Shown piece after piece: positions 31,817 through 40,898 of a DNA stretch of 63,288 nt (position 1 is the stretch's first letter; each line of letters begins with the position of its first letter). The stretch lies in the NCBI GenBank assembly GCA_015231615.1, contig JADGBE010000016.1, positions 1 through 63,288 of the forward strand. Direction: 5' to 3'. Origin of the DNA: Desulfamplus sp. (GTDB taxonomy: Bacteria > Desulfobacterota > Desulfobacteria > Desulfobacterales > Desulfobacteraceae). The position numbers and the translations under genes are program-made. The notes beneath the pieces were generated by a model. It made no database searches and had not been told where the DNA came from. It saw only the letters and a program-made list of their open reading frames with translations.

Positions 31817-33341
31817 CAATTCTTTTGATCAAAGCATTACTCATTTGAACCGCTTTAATTTCATCATTTGTCGCAATTTCAATTACCTTCACAGCTTCAC
31901 TTCCTGAAATCATTTCAAATTGAGATTGACTTGGGCAGAAGGTTTCATTTAAATCTCCAGGTTCAAATTTATCCAGATTGTCTCCATAACTTCTTTTGTT
32001 TGTTTTAATTATTTCCTGACCAATATCACTAAGAAAATAAACGAAGAGCTTATTTATTAATGATTCACCAAACATATTTGGATAGAAGCAATGAAAACAG
32101 GTGAAGCTGGTCGCCTCCGTAAGGTTTCTTATTGCTTTAAGTCTCCCCCTACTAAATACGCCGCAGAGTATTGGTGCAGGTTTTCGTTTTTCTATTTTGT
32201 ACCAAGGATTTCTTATCCTTGTAAGGTATCTTTCATGGTATCCGCAGGATTCGCCTTCGTTAATGTATTTTAGCGCTTCTTTGTTTGGGTTATCTGTAAC
32301 ATTTAAACAGTGAACCGGCTTATCCAAATCATAAAGCTTTTTGAAATCATCAGATGTAAAGACTGGTTTGCGTATTTGAGGACCCTTTGTAATACATTTG
32401 CAGATATATCTATCATCTAACCCCAATTTGAGTATCTTCTCCTTCGTAAGAGCAAAAAATTCGTTTGCACCAGTTGCGATACCTCGTGTAAAAGAACCAT
32501 AAAGTGACAATTTAACAAAGCCCTTTGGAATAATATTTTCTGAGAATAATGACATCAGAATTGGTGTCCATTTTTTATTAAATGGAAGATTTGAAGCATC
32601 TATTGTTTTTTGAAAATATTTACTGATATCTGAAATTTGCGCAAGATTGTCACCAGACTTAATTTGTGTAATTTTAATAGGGCTTTCAATTTTGTCGTTT
32701 TTGCAAAGCAACACGCAAACAGTCGTAGTTGCGTCTGGAAATATTTCTTTTTCGTTTGAAAAAATAATTATCTGTTTTAATAAAAAATTATCAAGAAGGC
32801 TTTTTTTTATTTCTTTTCCATAACCTGTATTGAAAAATTCAAATGGCATAATAAATGCCAAATTTCCGTTTTTTTTGAGTTCATTCAATGCTTTAACAAG
32901 AAAAACTGAAGAGATATTAGAATAGCCAATGAGTTTTTTGCCAATTTGCTTCTCAATTATTGGTAGCACATCATGTCTATTCAAAAATTTTTGAAATCTC
33001 ATATATGGCGGATTACATATAATTGCATCAAACTCCTTTGGTTCTGCTTCAAGGTAATCCGTGTTGTAGAGCGTTAGGTTTGACTTATTATGGCCGTTCA
33101 AAAACGAAATTATCTTCTTATCTATTTCATATCCAACAAAATGAACCTGGTTATTTGGACTAAGTTTGATTACTTCATCATAAAACACCCCAAGTCCAAA
33201 TGCAGGGTCTAAAACGACATCTGGTGCATCTCGCAAAACCCAATAAGCCATAAGGCGAGATACTGGCTTAGGCGTAAAGAACTGTCCGTAGTCCTTCCTA
33301 TGGCTTATTGGGGTGTTTTTTATGTACTCAGATTCAAGCAT
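31755..33341 (-). CDS. type II adenine-specific DNA methyltransferase
   Basis: About 528 residues. The SAM-binding region VVLDPAFGLGVF (about 40-51) and the catalytic NPPYM (about 110-114) mark an N6-adenine methyltransferase of the gamma-type order, with a target-recognition half after about 240. It starts within the end of the endonuclease gene (8-base overlap) and reads into the attC, so its last residues (NAQQGAAPDGNSAALHCRR) are encoded by the recombination site. It protects the host from the adjacent nuclease. Confidence 0.85.
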   Translation of the reverse strand: MLESEYIKNTPISHRKDYGQFFTPKPVSRLMAYWVLRDAPDVVLDPAFGLGVFYDEVIKLSPNNQVHFVGYEIDKKIISFLNGHNKSNLTLYNTDYLEAEPKEFDAIICNPPYMRFQKFLNRHDVLPIIEKQIGKKLIGYSNISSVFLVKALNELKKNGNLAFIMPFEFFNTGYGKEIKKSLLDNFLLKQIIIFSNEKEIFPDATTTVCVLLCKNDKIESPIKITQIKSGDNLAQISDISKYFQKTIDASNLPFNKKWTPILMSLFSENIIPKGFVKLSLYGSFTRGIATGANEFFALTKEKILKLGLDDRYICKCITKGPQIRKPVFTSDDFKKLYDLDKPVHCLNVTDNPNKEALKYINEGESCGYHERYLTRIRNPWYKIEKRKPAPILCGVFSRGRLKAIRNLTEATSFTCFHCFYPNMFGESLINKLFVYFLSDIGQEIIKTNKRSYGDNLDKFEPGDLNETFCPSQSQFEMISGSEAVKVIEIATNDEIKAVQMSNALIKRIVNAQQGAAPDGNSAALHCRR

Positions 33342-34392
33342 TAATAACATCTCTCATAAATATGTTGTTATCAAGATACCCTTTACCCCCTTCGAATGTT
33401 ACATAAAACAGAAGACGCCCCCTATCCAATTCTTTCATGGCTGATTTATGTTCTGGCATATCAATTCGTCCTATAACTTCTTTGCCAATTTTTACATTTA
33501 TCTTTATAGTTGTCTTTCCTTGATTCTTTACATCACGCTCAATCGAAAAATTATTACCTTCGTTTTCATCATTTGAAACGAGTTCAAGGATTTCTTGGAA
33601 TGAAATGACGTATGCTTTATCGAAAAATACTTGCAAATAATAATGTTTTACATTGTATTTTTGTATCCATCTATTTACCAGTGCAATATCTTCCATTTTT
33701 GGAGTGATGCTTAAATAATCTCTCTTGTGAAGTGTTTTAATGTTTTCTTTCAAATCCTTTAAAAGCTCTGTTAAATCTCTAAGCTCTTGGGTTAACGACC
33801 ATGAAGAACGTCTAAAATCCAATTCTCTGAATGTATCATCCGTTGCCTCTTTTATTAGTTTGTAAATTTCATTATTTTTACGCTTTAAAAGTTCGCCAAT
33901 ATTTTTACTTAATATTTTTTCTCTAATTGCTCCGCATCTTCTTATCGCGTAATTCTGTCTCTCTTCCATGAATGCTGAATATTTTTCAATAAGAAAAGAG
34001 CTTGATCTTATTTCTAAAGCAACTACTGCTTTTTTTACATGGTCATCATTTTCTATATCAACATTCCTGTTCGGAAAATCAGAGAATTTGAAAATCAAAA
34101 GGTCTGGCCTCTTTCCTATTGTATTTAGTTCCCCCTGATATTCAGAATAGAAATCAGCAAAACCTTCGTCACCCGCAGAAATTGAATCGGATATTCCATA
34201 TTGAACGGCAAAATAATCACCAGGAAATTCGTTAATTGCTTTATAAACAACCTTTTCAGCCCAATCGCCTTGCTCCTTATTGGTAAGAAATTCAGAGTTG
34301 GCCATGGTTGGTGGACGACCTGCTATTTGTATTTCTGTATCAATATCAAGAGGCGATTGTTTTATCAGGTTCAAAATATCATTTTTGTACAT
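33334..34392 (-). CDS. AccI-like type II restriction endonuclease
   Basis: 352 residues. RPDLLIFKFSDF (about 94-105) and VVALEIRSSSFL (about 122-133) give a PD...ExK-like active site, and the surroundings match what I recall of the AccI family (GTMKAC cutters). AAAAAGGAGAAAAC precedes the ATG. It is the first gene of the integron array, overlapping the methyltransferase, so the pair moves as one cassette. Specificity is by family recall only. Confidence 0.7.
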   Translation of the reverse strand: MYKNDILNLIKQSPLDIDTEIQIAGRPPTMANSEFLTNKEQGDWAEKVVYKAINEFPGDYFAVQYGISDSISAGDEGFADFYSEYQGELNTIGKRPDLLIFKFSDFPNRNVDIENDDHVKKAVVALEIRSSSFLIEKYSAFMEERQNYAIRRCGAIREKILSKNIGELLKRKNNEIYKLIKEATDDTFRELDFRRSSWSLTQELRDLTELLKDLKENIKTLHKRDYLSITPKMEDIALVNRWIQKYNVKHYYLQVFFDKAYVISFQEILELVSNDENEGNNFSIERDVKNQGKTTIKINVKIGKEVIGRIDMPEHKSAMKELDRGRLLFYVTFEGGKGYLDNNIFMRDVINA

Positions 34393-34423
34393 GTTTTCTC
34401 CTTTTTATGGCGACCAACCATTG

Positions 34424-34592
34424 ATTATCAGGTCATTCTTACCTGATAATATCTTAAATTCCCTATTATCAAGGAAACATTTCCTTGATAACACCCTAAA
34501 TCCCAACTTATCAGGTCAATTTTCCCTGATAAGTTGATTTTAGCACTAATATCAGGTAAACGTGTCCATGATAATTTATTATCAGGTTAATG
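34424..34592. repeat. array of 41-42 bp palindromic repeats beside intI (attI region)
   Basis: Palindromes recur with centres near 34437, 34479, 34520 and 34561: ATTATCAGGT/ACCTGATAAT (34424-34450), TTATCAAGGAA/TTCCTTGATAA (34466-34491), CAACTTATCAGG/CCTGATAAGTTG (34504-34536), and a weaker TATCAGG/CCATGATA (34549-34573), then a lone TTATCAGGTTAA (34579-34590). The region lies between intI and the first cassette, where attI and the cassette promoter are expected. Confidence 0.8.
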
Positions 34593-34649
34593 TGTTAAAA
34601 ACATTATTAATCCCGATAGGTAACTTTTTACTACATATAAAATATAAAT

Positions 34650-35666
34650 ATGTCAAGCACCCAAAATAAAAAAATAATGGATGAAATTCATGATGTAATG
34701 CGTATCCACCATTACTCAATTCATACGGAACGTTCATACTGTGACTGGATTAAAAGATATATTCAGTTTCATAAAATGAAGTCACGGGACGACCTTCATG
34801 GAGGAGAATCCAAAATAGAGCAATTTCTCACTCACCTTGCAATAGATGGACAGGTTTCGCCGTCAACCCAGAATCAGGCTATGAATGCTCTGGTGTTTTT
34901 ATACAGAAAAGTCCTCAAACACCCTTTTGATCAGAAAATTGATGCTATTCGTGCAAAGGAGAGAAAGCATATACCTGTTGTTATGACACATCAAGAAGTT
35001 GCCATTGTTATATCTCTTATCAAAGGCATTCAACAATTAGTAGTTAAACTCCTTTATGGCAGCGGACTCAGAATGATCGAGGCTCTCAGATTAAGGGTGC
35101 ATGATATTGATTATAACCTCAAAAAAATTACAGTGCGTTCAGGAAAAGGAGATAAAGACAGGATAACAACTTTCCCTTCTTCAATAATACCGATGCTTAA
35201 CGCACATCTTTCAAAAGTTAAAATACTCCACGATCACGATTTAGCACAAGGATATGGAGAGGTTTATCTGCCTTACGCTCTTTGTCGTAAATATCCCAAT
35301 GCTGCAAAACAGTGGCAATGGCAATATATTTTCCCTTCAGGAAACCTATCAACAGACCCCGAAAGTGGAGTAATAAGAAGGCATCATTTAGATCCTTCAA
35401 CTATCAACAAAGCAATCAGAAGTGCTATAAAAAAAGCAGGAATACACAAAAGAATCACTGCTCATACATTTAGACATAGCTTTGCTACTCATCTGTTGAT
35501 GCGTGGAACTGACATACGCACTATTCAGGCATTGCTTGGTCATAATGATGTTTCAACTACAATGATTTATACTCATGTGCTTGAACAGAGTGGATATGGC
35601 GTAACAAGTCCTTTGGATGATCTTGAGTCAATAAAGGAGTCTCAGTGTTTTGAAAGAAACAGCTAA
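34650..35666 (+). CDS. intI: integron integrase IntI
   Basis: 338 residues. Tyrosine recombinase with Arg in [16 protein letters not shown] (about 140), [12 protein letters not shown] (about 272-283), and Tyr in TTMIYTHV (about 306). The extra segment between the catalytic boxes ([24 protein letters not shown]) is specific to IntI and folds the attC hairpin. It is divergent from the cassettes, the canonical layout. It appears intact. Confidence 0.95.
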   Translation: MSSTQNKKIMDEIHDVMRIHHYSIHTERSYCDWIKRYIQFHKMKSRDDLHGGESKIEQFLTHLAIDGQVSPSTQNQAMNALVFLYRKVLKHPFDQKIDAIRAKERKHIPVVMTHQEVAIVISLIKGIQQLVVKLLYGSGLRMIEALRLRVHDIDYNLKKITVRSGKGDKDRITTFPSSIIPMLNAHLSKVKILHDHDLAQGYGEVYLPYALCRKYPNAAKQWQWQYIFPSGNLSTDPESGVIRRHHLDPSTINKAIRSAIKKAGIHKRITAHTFRHSFATHLLMRGTDIRTIQALLGHNDVSTTMIYTHVLEQSGYGVTSPLDDLESIKESQCFERNS

Positions 35667-35757
35667 ATTTTCAGCCTTAAATCTCATTGAATTGCCAGAA
35701 TCAATATTATCGATAATTCCCAATAAGATAGCAGATAAATTTAGTTTTGCCTAAACT

Positions 35758-35832
35758 GTAGAGACGCACGGCTGGCGTCTCTACTCGTAAATATTTATTA
35801 TTTATATTTCCACAAATCATGTAGGAGAGCTA
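35758..35832 (-). repeat. 75-bp dispersed repeat with GTAG hairpin, copy 2
   Basis: Inverted copy of 25631-25706: hairpin GTAGAGACGC/GCGTCTCTAC, an AT-rich middle, then TTTCCACAAATCAT and the TAGGAGAGCTA end. It overlaps the stop codon of the FAD oxidase gene. The two copies bracket 10 kb that includes the integron. Confidence 0.8.
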
Positions 35833-37533
35833 TAGATCAAGCCCCATAGTTCCCCCGGGATTCATAATGCTGTTTGGATCAAAGTGGCTCTTTAATGCCC
35901 GAAGCACATCCATCTGCTCAACTCCAAGATGACCCTCCATCCAAGGAGCTATCATCTTTCCTACTCCATGATGATGGCTTAACGATCCCCCAAATTTTGC
36001 GATATTATCAATAATACCATGTTGAAAATCTCTATATTCATCTATATCAGACATTTTTGCGATAAAAATAAAATAGATATTTGTTCCCTGAGGATAGAAA
36101 TGGGAAGCATGAGTCATACAGATTGTTTTGGGTCTTTTCTTTACAAACGCCCTTACTCCCTGATGGAGATTGTGGATATTATCCCATGTAACACCAGACT
36201 CAAGGGTGTCTATCATAATGCCGTAATCATTTAAGTCTTCACGCAGATATGGGTCTTTATATCTGCCATGTTCCCAGTTCTTAACAGGAATACCAGTTAA
36301 GAACATACCACCATTTTCCTGACACAAATCACGCACCTTTCTTTTTACGTTTTTAGAAAAATCTGCCTCACCTTCAGTATGTCCAATACACAGGCATCTT
36401 TGGTGCGGTTTGAACCCTTTAAGTTTTATTGCCTGATCCAACACAGAGCCTTCAATACCATAGAGTTTTAAAGCTACATCTGTCTCTTCAGCGTCAGAGA
36501 TTCGTAAAACAGATGGCATACCAAATTGACCTTGAGAGATTTCACGAGTTGCATTAACAGCAGATTCCCAATCAGGAAATATAAATGCAAAACGATTACG
36601 ATTTTGCGGAAGATTTTTAAAAATCTTCATTGTAACGCTTACCAATACACCAAAAACACCTTCTGAACCTTTCATTATGTCGTTAAGTTTTGGACCTGTG
36701 GCTGTGGCGGGATAATCAAGGGTCTTAAATGTGCCTCGTGGGGTTATATATTCCTGACTTACAACAAGATCGCAAGCATCTCCATAATAAGAAGATTGTT
36801 GACCAGAACCCCAAGTCGATACCCAACCACCTACTGACGAATACTCAAATGATTGTGGAAAATGTCCGCCTGTGTAGCTCTGTTTTGCATTAAAACGGTG
36901 AGGTGCTTCATTTAAAGCAGCTTCATAATCAGGACCCATCATGCCTGCTTCAACTGTTATTGTGTGATTTGTCTCATTAAGCTCAATTACCTTATTGAGA
37001 TGGGTTTGCATTACAAGGGTAACCCCGCCTTTTGTGCATTGAACTCCAAAATTTACAGAGCTTCCTCCACCATAAACATAAAGAGGAATCTTCTCTTTAT
37101 CGCAAAAATTCACAATTGTCTTAATATCAACCTTGTTTCGAGGGTGAACCACTACATCAGCCACATTACCAACCAATTGATTGCGAAGAAGCATCGCCTC
37201 TTCCATTGTTTTTCCGTTTGAGTATTTGACCCGCTGATAGTCGTCAGTGCTAATATTTGATTCACCTACAATATTTTTAAACACCTCAATTTGTTCAGAA
37301 GATAATTTTATTGGAATATTGCATTTAACAGGCTCATTTCCCTCTTTTAATCTTGTTTTAAAATCAGCATCTGTCATGGCAAAGGTCTCTTTAATCATCT
37401 GAAAGAGCCTGCGGTTAGGATGCTTAAATTCATCAGGCGATCCCCATTTAAAAATAGATCGATATGATCCACGCTCTGGAGGAGTTTCATTCCATTGAGG
37501 ATAAAATCCTCTATTTCCAATATTTCCAAACAT
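35830..37533 (-). CDS. FAD-binding oxidase resembling alkyl-DHAP synthase
   Basis: 567 residues. The PCMH-type FAD domain spans about 130-320 (VYGGGSSVNFG, GWVSTWGSGQQSSYYG, GSEGVFGVLVSVTMKIF). The C-terminal half carries SLSHHHGVGK (about 529-538), the His triad of alkyl-DHAP synthase (AGPS), which swaps the acyl chain of acyl-DHAP for a fatty alcohol in ether lipid synthesis. AGPS-like proteins beside glycerol kinase and GlpD genes are common in bacteria and may instead oxidise a glycerol-related substrate. 18 bases from the kinase gene. Confidence 0.75.
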   Translation of the reverse strand: MFGNIGNRGFYPQWNETPPERGSYRSIFKWGSPDEFKHPNRRLFQMIKETFAMTDADFKTRLKEGNEPVKCNIPIKLSSEQIEVFKNIVGESNISTDDYQRVKYSNGKTMEEAMLLRNQLVGNVADVVVHPRNKVDIKTIVNFCDKEKIPLYVYGGGSSVNFGVQCTKGGVTLVMQTHLNKVIELNETNHTITVEAGMMGPDYEAALNEAPHRFNAKQSYTGGHFPQSFEYSSVGGWVSTWGSGQQSSYYGDACDLVVSQEYITPRGTFKTLDYPATATGPKLNDIMKGSEGVFGVLVSVTMKIFKNLPQNRNRFAFIFPDWESAVNATREISQGQFGMPSVLRISDAEETDVALKLYGIEGSVLDQAIKLKGFKPHQRCLCIGHTEGEADFSKNVKRKVRDLCQENGGMFLTGIPVKNWEHGRYKDPYLREDLNDYGIMIDTLESGVTWDNIHNLHQGVRAFVKKRPKTICMTHASHFYPQGTNIYFIFIAKMSDIDEYRDFQHGIIDNIAKFGGSLSHHHGVGKMIAPWMEGHLGVEQMDVLRALKSHFDPNSIMNPGGTMGLDL

Positions 37534-37551
37534 TATAATTCTCCAAATTTT

Positions 37552-39153
37552 TTATATTTTTTCAGGATAGCCTGTAATATCTCGTATCTCTTCGTAAATC
37601 TTTTCAAGTGACGGGTAGAGTTTAGTATAGACCCTGTTAAAAAGCTGCTGATAAAGTCTTGCGTTGGTAGCGTTGGGGTTATATCTCTGTTTATAGGATA
37701 CCATCGCTTTAATTGCACTCTCAAAAGAGTTATGGATATTCACACCCTTTGCAGTAACAATTGCGGCTCCAAGCCCTGAGGTTTCAAAAGTTTTACCTCG
37801 TAAAACAGGACGGTTAAAAATATCGGCTGTAATTTGGCAGATTTCATCACTTTGAGAAGCTCCTCCAGATACAGCAAGCATATTGACTGTTGTGCCACAG
37901 GCTTTTTCGATTTTTTTAAGTCCATCAAGAAGCCCATAACAAAGCCCTTCAACTACAGCTCGATAAACATGGGCTTTTTTGTGAACATCGCCAAAGCCAA
38001 CCATTGCCCCTTTTGCTGATGGTGTTTTAAGTCCTGGTCCCCAATATGGCTGAACCATAAGCCCCATAGAGCCTGCTTGAGATTTGGCAAGCATCTCGTT
38101 CATCACAACTTCAGGCGGCACGCCCCGTTCTGCTGCTGCTTCAATCTCTTTGTGGGCAAATTCGTTTTTAAACCATGTAACCATCCAAAAGCCCCTAAAA
38201 ATCTCAACTTCAGGATTATAATGGGCTGGAATCGGGGATGGATAAGCTGGCATGAATTTAAGCGGCTCACAATATTGTTTGGTTGTTGTCTGAACAGTTG
38301 CTGTTGTTCCAAAACTTAGACTTGCCATTAGAGGATTAAGAACACCCATGCCGATTGTCTCGCACCCTTTATCTGATCCGCAGGCAACCACAGGAGTTCC
38401 AGCATTGATGCCCGTCATAATTGCCGCCTCTTTGGAAATACTGCCAATAATTTCACCTGGAAGTGCAAGTTCAGGTAGTTTTTCCTGCTCCACAGGACAG
38501 ACTTTCATATTTAAAGAGCCGCTCTTTGCCCATTTCATAGATTTATAATCAAATGGAATATGACCAATCTGCGAGGCAACAGAGTCAATAAATTCACCTG
38601 TAAGTCTGTAATTTAAAAATCCTGAAATTTGCAGATATTTATGGGTGCGTCTCCAAATATCAGGTTGATGCTGGCGTATCCAGTTGCACTTCGCATCACA
38701 CTGAACTTTAATTATTGCCTCGTTCATACCAACTAATGAGAAAACGGTCTTCATAAAAGAGTTTGGGTGATACAGTGGTTTTGCTTTTCGTTGATCTAAC
38801 CACGTAATCACAGGTCTTAAAACCTTACCTGTTTCATCTATATTTACCATGCTGTCTCTTTGTGCTGTAACTCCAACACCTTCAATTGCATGGTATAAAT
38901 CAGGTTTTCGCTCTTTTAAAGCCAATGATGCCTTGCACAACCCCTGCCAAAAAATTTCAGGGTCTTGTTCTGCCCACCCGGGTTTAGAGCTTATGTATGG
39001 TTCATAAAGCACCTGCTCTTTGTCTATAAGCTCCCCAGTTGCGGAAAACAGGATAACCCTTATACTTTGAGTTCCGCAGTCAACAGATAGAATAGTTGAT
39101 GATTTATTAAAGGCATCTGATTCAGTTTTTTGTGAATATGTGTATGATGTCAT
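37552..39153 (-). CDS. FGGY-family carbohydrate kinase (glycerol/xylulose kinase-like)
   Basis: 533 residues. ATP-binding SVDCGTQSIRVILF (about 24-37), TAQRDSMVNID and ITWLDQRKAKPLY (substrate loop), and AVSGGASQSDEICQI (adenosine loop, about 435-449). Its partners suggest glycerol or a glycerol-like alcohol as substrate, but xylulokinase-like features (GWAEQDPEIFW) prevent a firm choice. Confidence 0.8.
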   Translation of the reverse strand: MTSYTYSQKTESDAFNKSSTILSVDCGTQSIRVILFSATGELIDKEQVLYEPYISSKPGWAEQDPEIFWQGLCKASLALKERKPDLYHAIEGVGVTAQRDSMVNIDETGKVLRPVITWLDQRKAKPLYHPNSFMKTVFSLVGMNEAIIKVQCDAKCNWIRQHQPDIWRRTHKYLQISGFLNYRLTGEFIDSVASQIGHIPFDYKSMKWAKSGSLNMKVCPVEQEKLPELALPGEIIGSISKEAAIMTGINAGTPVVACGSDKGCETIGMGVLNPLMASLSFGTTATVQTTTKQYCEPLKFMPAYPSPIPAHYNPEVEIFRGFWMVTWFKNEFAHKEIEAAAERGVPPEVVMNEMLAKSQAGSMGLMVQPYWGPGLKTPSAKGAMVGFGDVHKKAHVYRAVVEGLCYGLLDGLKKIEKACGTTVNMLAVSGGASQSDEICQITADIFNRPVLRGKTFETSGLGAAIVTAKGVNIHNSFESAIKAMVSYKQRYNPNATNARLYQQLFNRVYTKLYPSLEKIYEEIRDITGYPEKI

Positions 39154-39170
39154 GTTGAAGTCCTAAGCAA

Positions 39171-40787
39171 TTAAACAGGAACGCTGTATGCCCTGTGCCA
39201 CAACTCTTGATACCGTAAAATTTCCTGATTAAAATGGTGATCATCCCACCCAAGAATTGGCTGACACAACTCTTTTATCCGTTTAAAATGCTCTTGACCT
39301 CCATAAGGAAGGAGCAACCCGATTCTAACCCGCCTCATCAGAAGATCGTCAAGACTACGAATCTGTCCATTTGCTGCTGAGTATGGAAGCTCTGCCCATA
39401 AATAGTTAGTTGATCCAATTCTCGCTAAATCTTCTATTTTTGAGTTTTCAACTATATTAAGAGCATCTTTTCCATAACGACCATAGAGCCTTCTCCAATC
39501 TTTTCGAGTTATCTTATTAGGATATGGAGATTTTAAGATAAGCTCTTTATCACTCTCAAAGATAGGTGTGTCAATCCCATCTCGCTCTCCTCTATCCTTA
39601 ATCCTCATAAAAGGCTTTGCAGCGTTTAGAGTGTCTGCTGCTAACTGCCTGAATGTAGTTAGCTTTCCACCAGTAACAGTAACAAGCCCCTTATCCTTCC
39701 AAACAACATGCTCTCTTGACTCTTCAGATGGGTTACGCTTTCCAGAACTTAAAACAGGGCGAATACCAGCAATAGTTGCAACACTATCCTTGATTGAAAG
39801 GTTAGTATCAGGAAAAGCCCATTTAAAGCCATCAATAAGATATAAAGCCTCATGTTTTGACATAACAGGCTCTCTATCAAATCCATTTTCAAAATCATTG
39901 CTAAACTTGTGATCAACATCAGTTGTTCCAAGAAAAGTTGCCCCTTCCCAAGGAAAGATAAACACGGGACGCTTATCTTCAGGGTGGATAAAACTTATAA
40001 CTTGATTGATTGGCAATAGGGAGTTGGGAAACACAAGATGGCTTCCTCTAAGGGGTCGTAAATGTAGCTTTGAATCAGGGCATGGGTGAAGTTTTGATGC
40101 CCACGCACCTGATGCGTTTATAACTACAGGAGTCTCAATGGTTCTCTCTTTTTTCAGAAAACAATCCTCAATCAAAACTCCTTTTACAAATCCTTGCTCG
40201 TCTCTGAGAATCTGTTTAACCTTAGTGTAGTTTAGTGCTGTTCCATTAGGCAATGAGTTATGACCTTGTTTTTGCTGACCATCATTAATAAGACGAAGCA
40301 CAAGCCTTGCATCATCAACACCAGCGTCCCAAAAACTATAACCACCCTCTAATCCATCAGAGTGAATAGATGGCACACGCTTTAAAAATGCGTTTTTATG
40401 ATAAAATTTATGCTGAATAGAACCTGCCAAAGCACTGTAAATTGTAAGACCCGCCCCCATTATCCATTTTCCGGGTGATTGATCTTTGTAAACAGGAGTA
40501 AGGAACTCTAAAGGTTCAACAAGCCCCGGTGCTTCTCTTACCAATCTTTGACGCTCTACTACAGATGTTCGAGTTAAAAGAAGTTGCCCCTGTTTCAGAT
40601 ACCTCAATCCGCCATGCACCATTTTTGATGATCTGCTTGATGTTCCCCATGCAAAATCACGTTGTTCGAGAAGCAACGTCTTAAGCCCTATTCTAACAGC
40701 TTCTCTGAAAACACCAGCACCTGTGATTCCCCCTCCAACTACAACTAAATCCCAGCATTTACTCAAATGGTCAATGGACATTTGCAT
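39171..40787 (-). CDS. glpD: FAD-dependent glycerol-3-phosphate dehydrogenase
   Basis: 538 residues. N-terminal FAD motif VVVGGGITGAGVFREAV (about 15-31), RSSKMVHGGLRYL, FPWEGATFLGTTD and TVTGGKLTTFR match GlpD/GlpA. It oxidises sn-glycerol-3-phosphate to DHAP and passes electrons to quinone. GGAG lies before the first ATG. In one operon with the FGGY kinase and AGPS-like gene. Confidence 0.9.
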   Translation of the reverse strand: MQMSIDHLSKCWDLVVVGGGITGAGVFREAVRIGLKTLLLEQRDFAWGTSSRSSKMVHGGLRYLKQGQLLLTRTSVVERQRLVREAPGLVEPLEFLTPVYKDQSPGKWIMGAGLTIYSALAGSIQHKFYHKNAFLKRVPSIHSDGLEGGYSFWDAGVDDARLVLRLINDGQQKQGHNSLPNGTALNYTKVKQILRDEQGFVKGVLIEDCFLKKERTIETPVVINASGAWASKLHPCPDSKLHLRPLRGSHLVFPNSLLPINQVISFIHPEDKRPVFIFPWEGATFLGTTDVDHKFSNDFENGFDREPVMSKHEALYLIDGFKWAFPDTNLSIKDSVATIAGIRPVLSSGKRNPSEESREHVVWKDKGLVTVTGGKLTTFRQLAADTLNAAKPFMRIKDRGERDGIDTPIFESDKELILKSPYPNKITRKDWRRLYGRYGKDALNIVENSKIEDLARIGSTNYLWAELPYSAANGQIRSLDDLLMRRVRIGLLLPYGGQEHFKRIKELCQPILGWDDHHFNQEILRYQELWHRAYSVPV

Positions 40788-40866
40788 TTGGTCTCCATGA
40801 TATAAATTCCATTAGGAATAAAAATTTAATAATGCCCGAAAATTATACACAGCAATGTCATAATTT

Positions 40867-40894
40867 GTAGGGTTTAACCATGGTTAAACCCTAC
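40867..40894. repeat. perfect 28-bp GTAG...CTAC palindrome
   Basis: GTAGGGTTTAACCA and its exact complement, without a loop. It lies four bases before the 3' end of the carboxynorspermidine synthase gene. Its GTAG start and CTAC end resemble REP-type elements and three other palindromes in this window. Confidence 0.75.
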
Positions 40895-40898
40895 TATA

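Noticed and set aside
31730..31819. N-terminal extension of the zinc-knuckle protein (ALHRTAIPLRS)
   Set aside because: This is a translated attC, a known artefact; the real start at 31729 has its own ribosome site.
34424..34592. CRISPR array
   Set aside because: Only four degenerate units, the palindromes fill most of each unit, there are no unique spacers and no cas genes.
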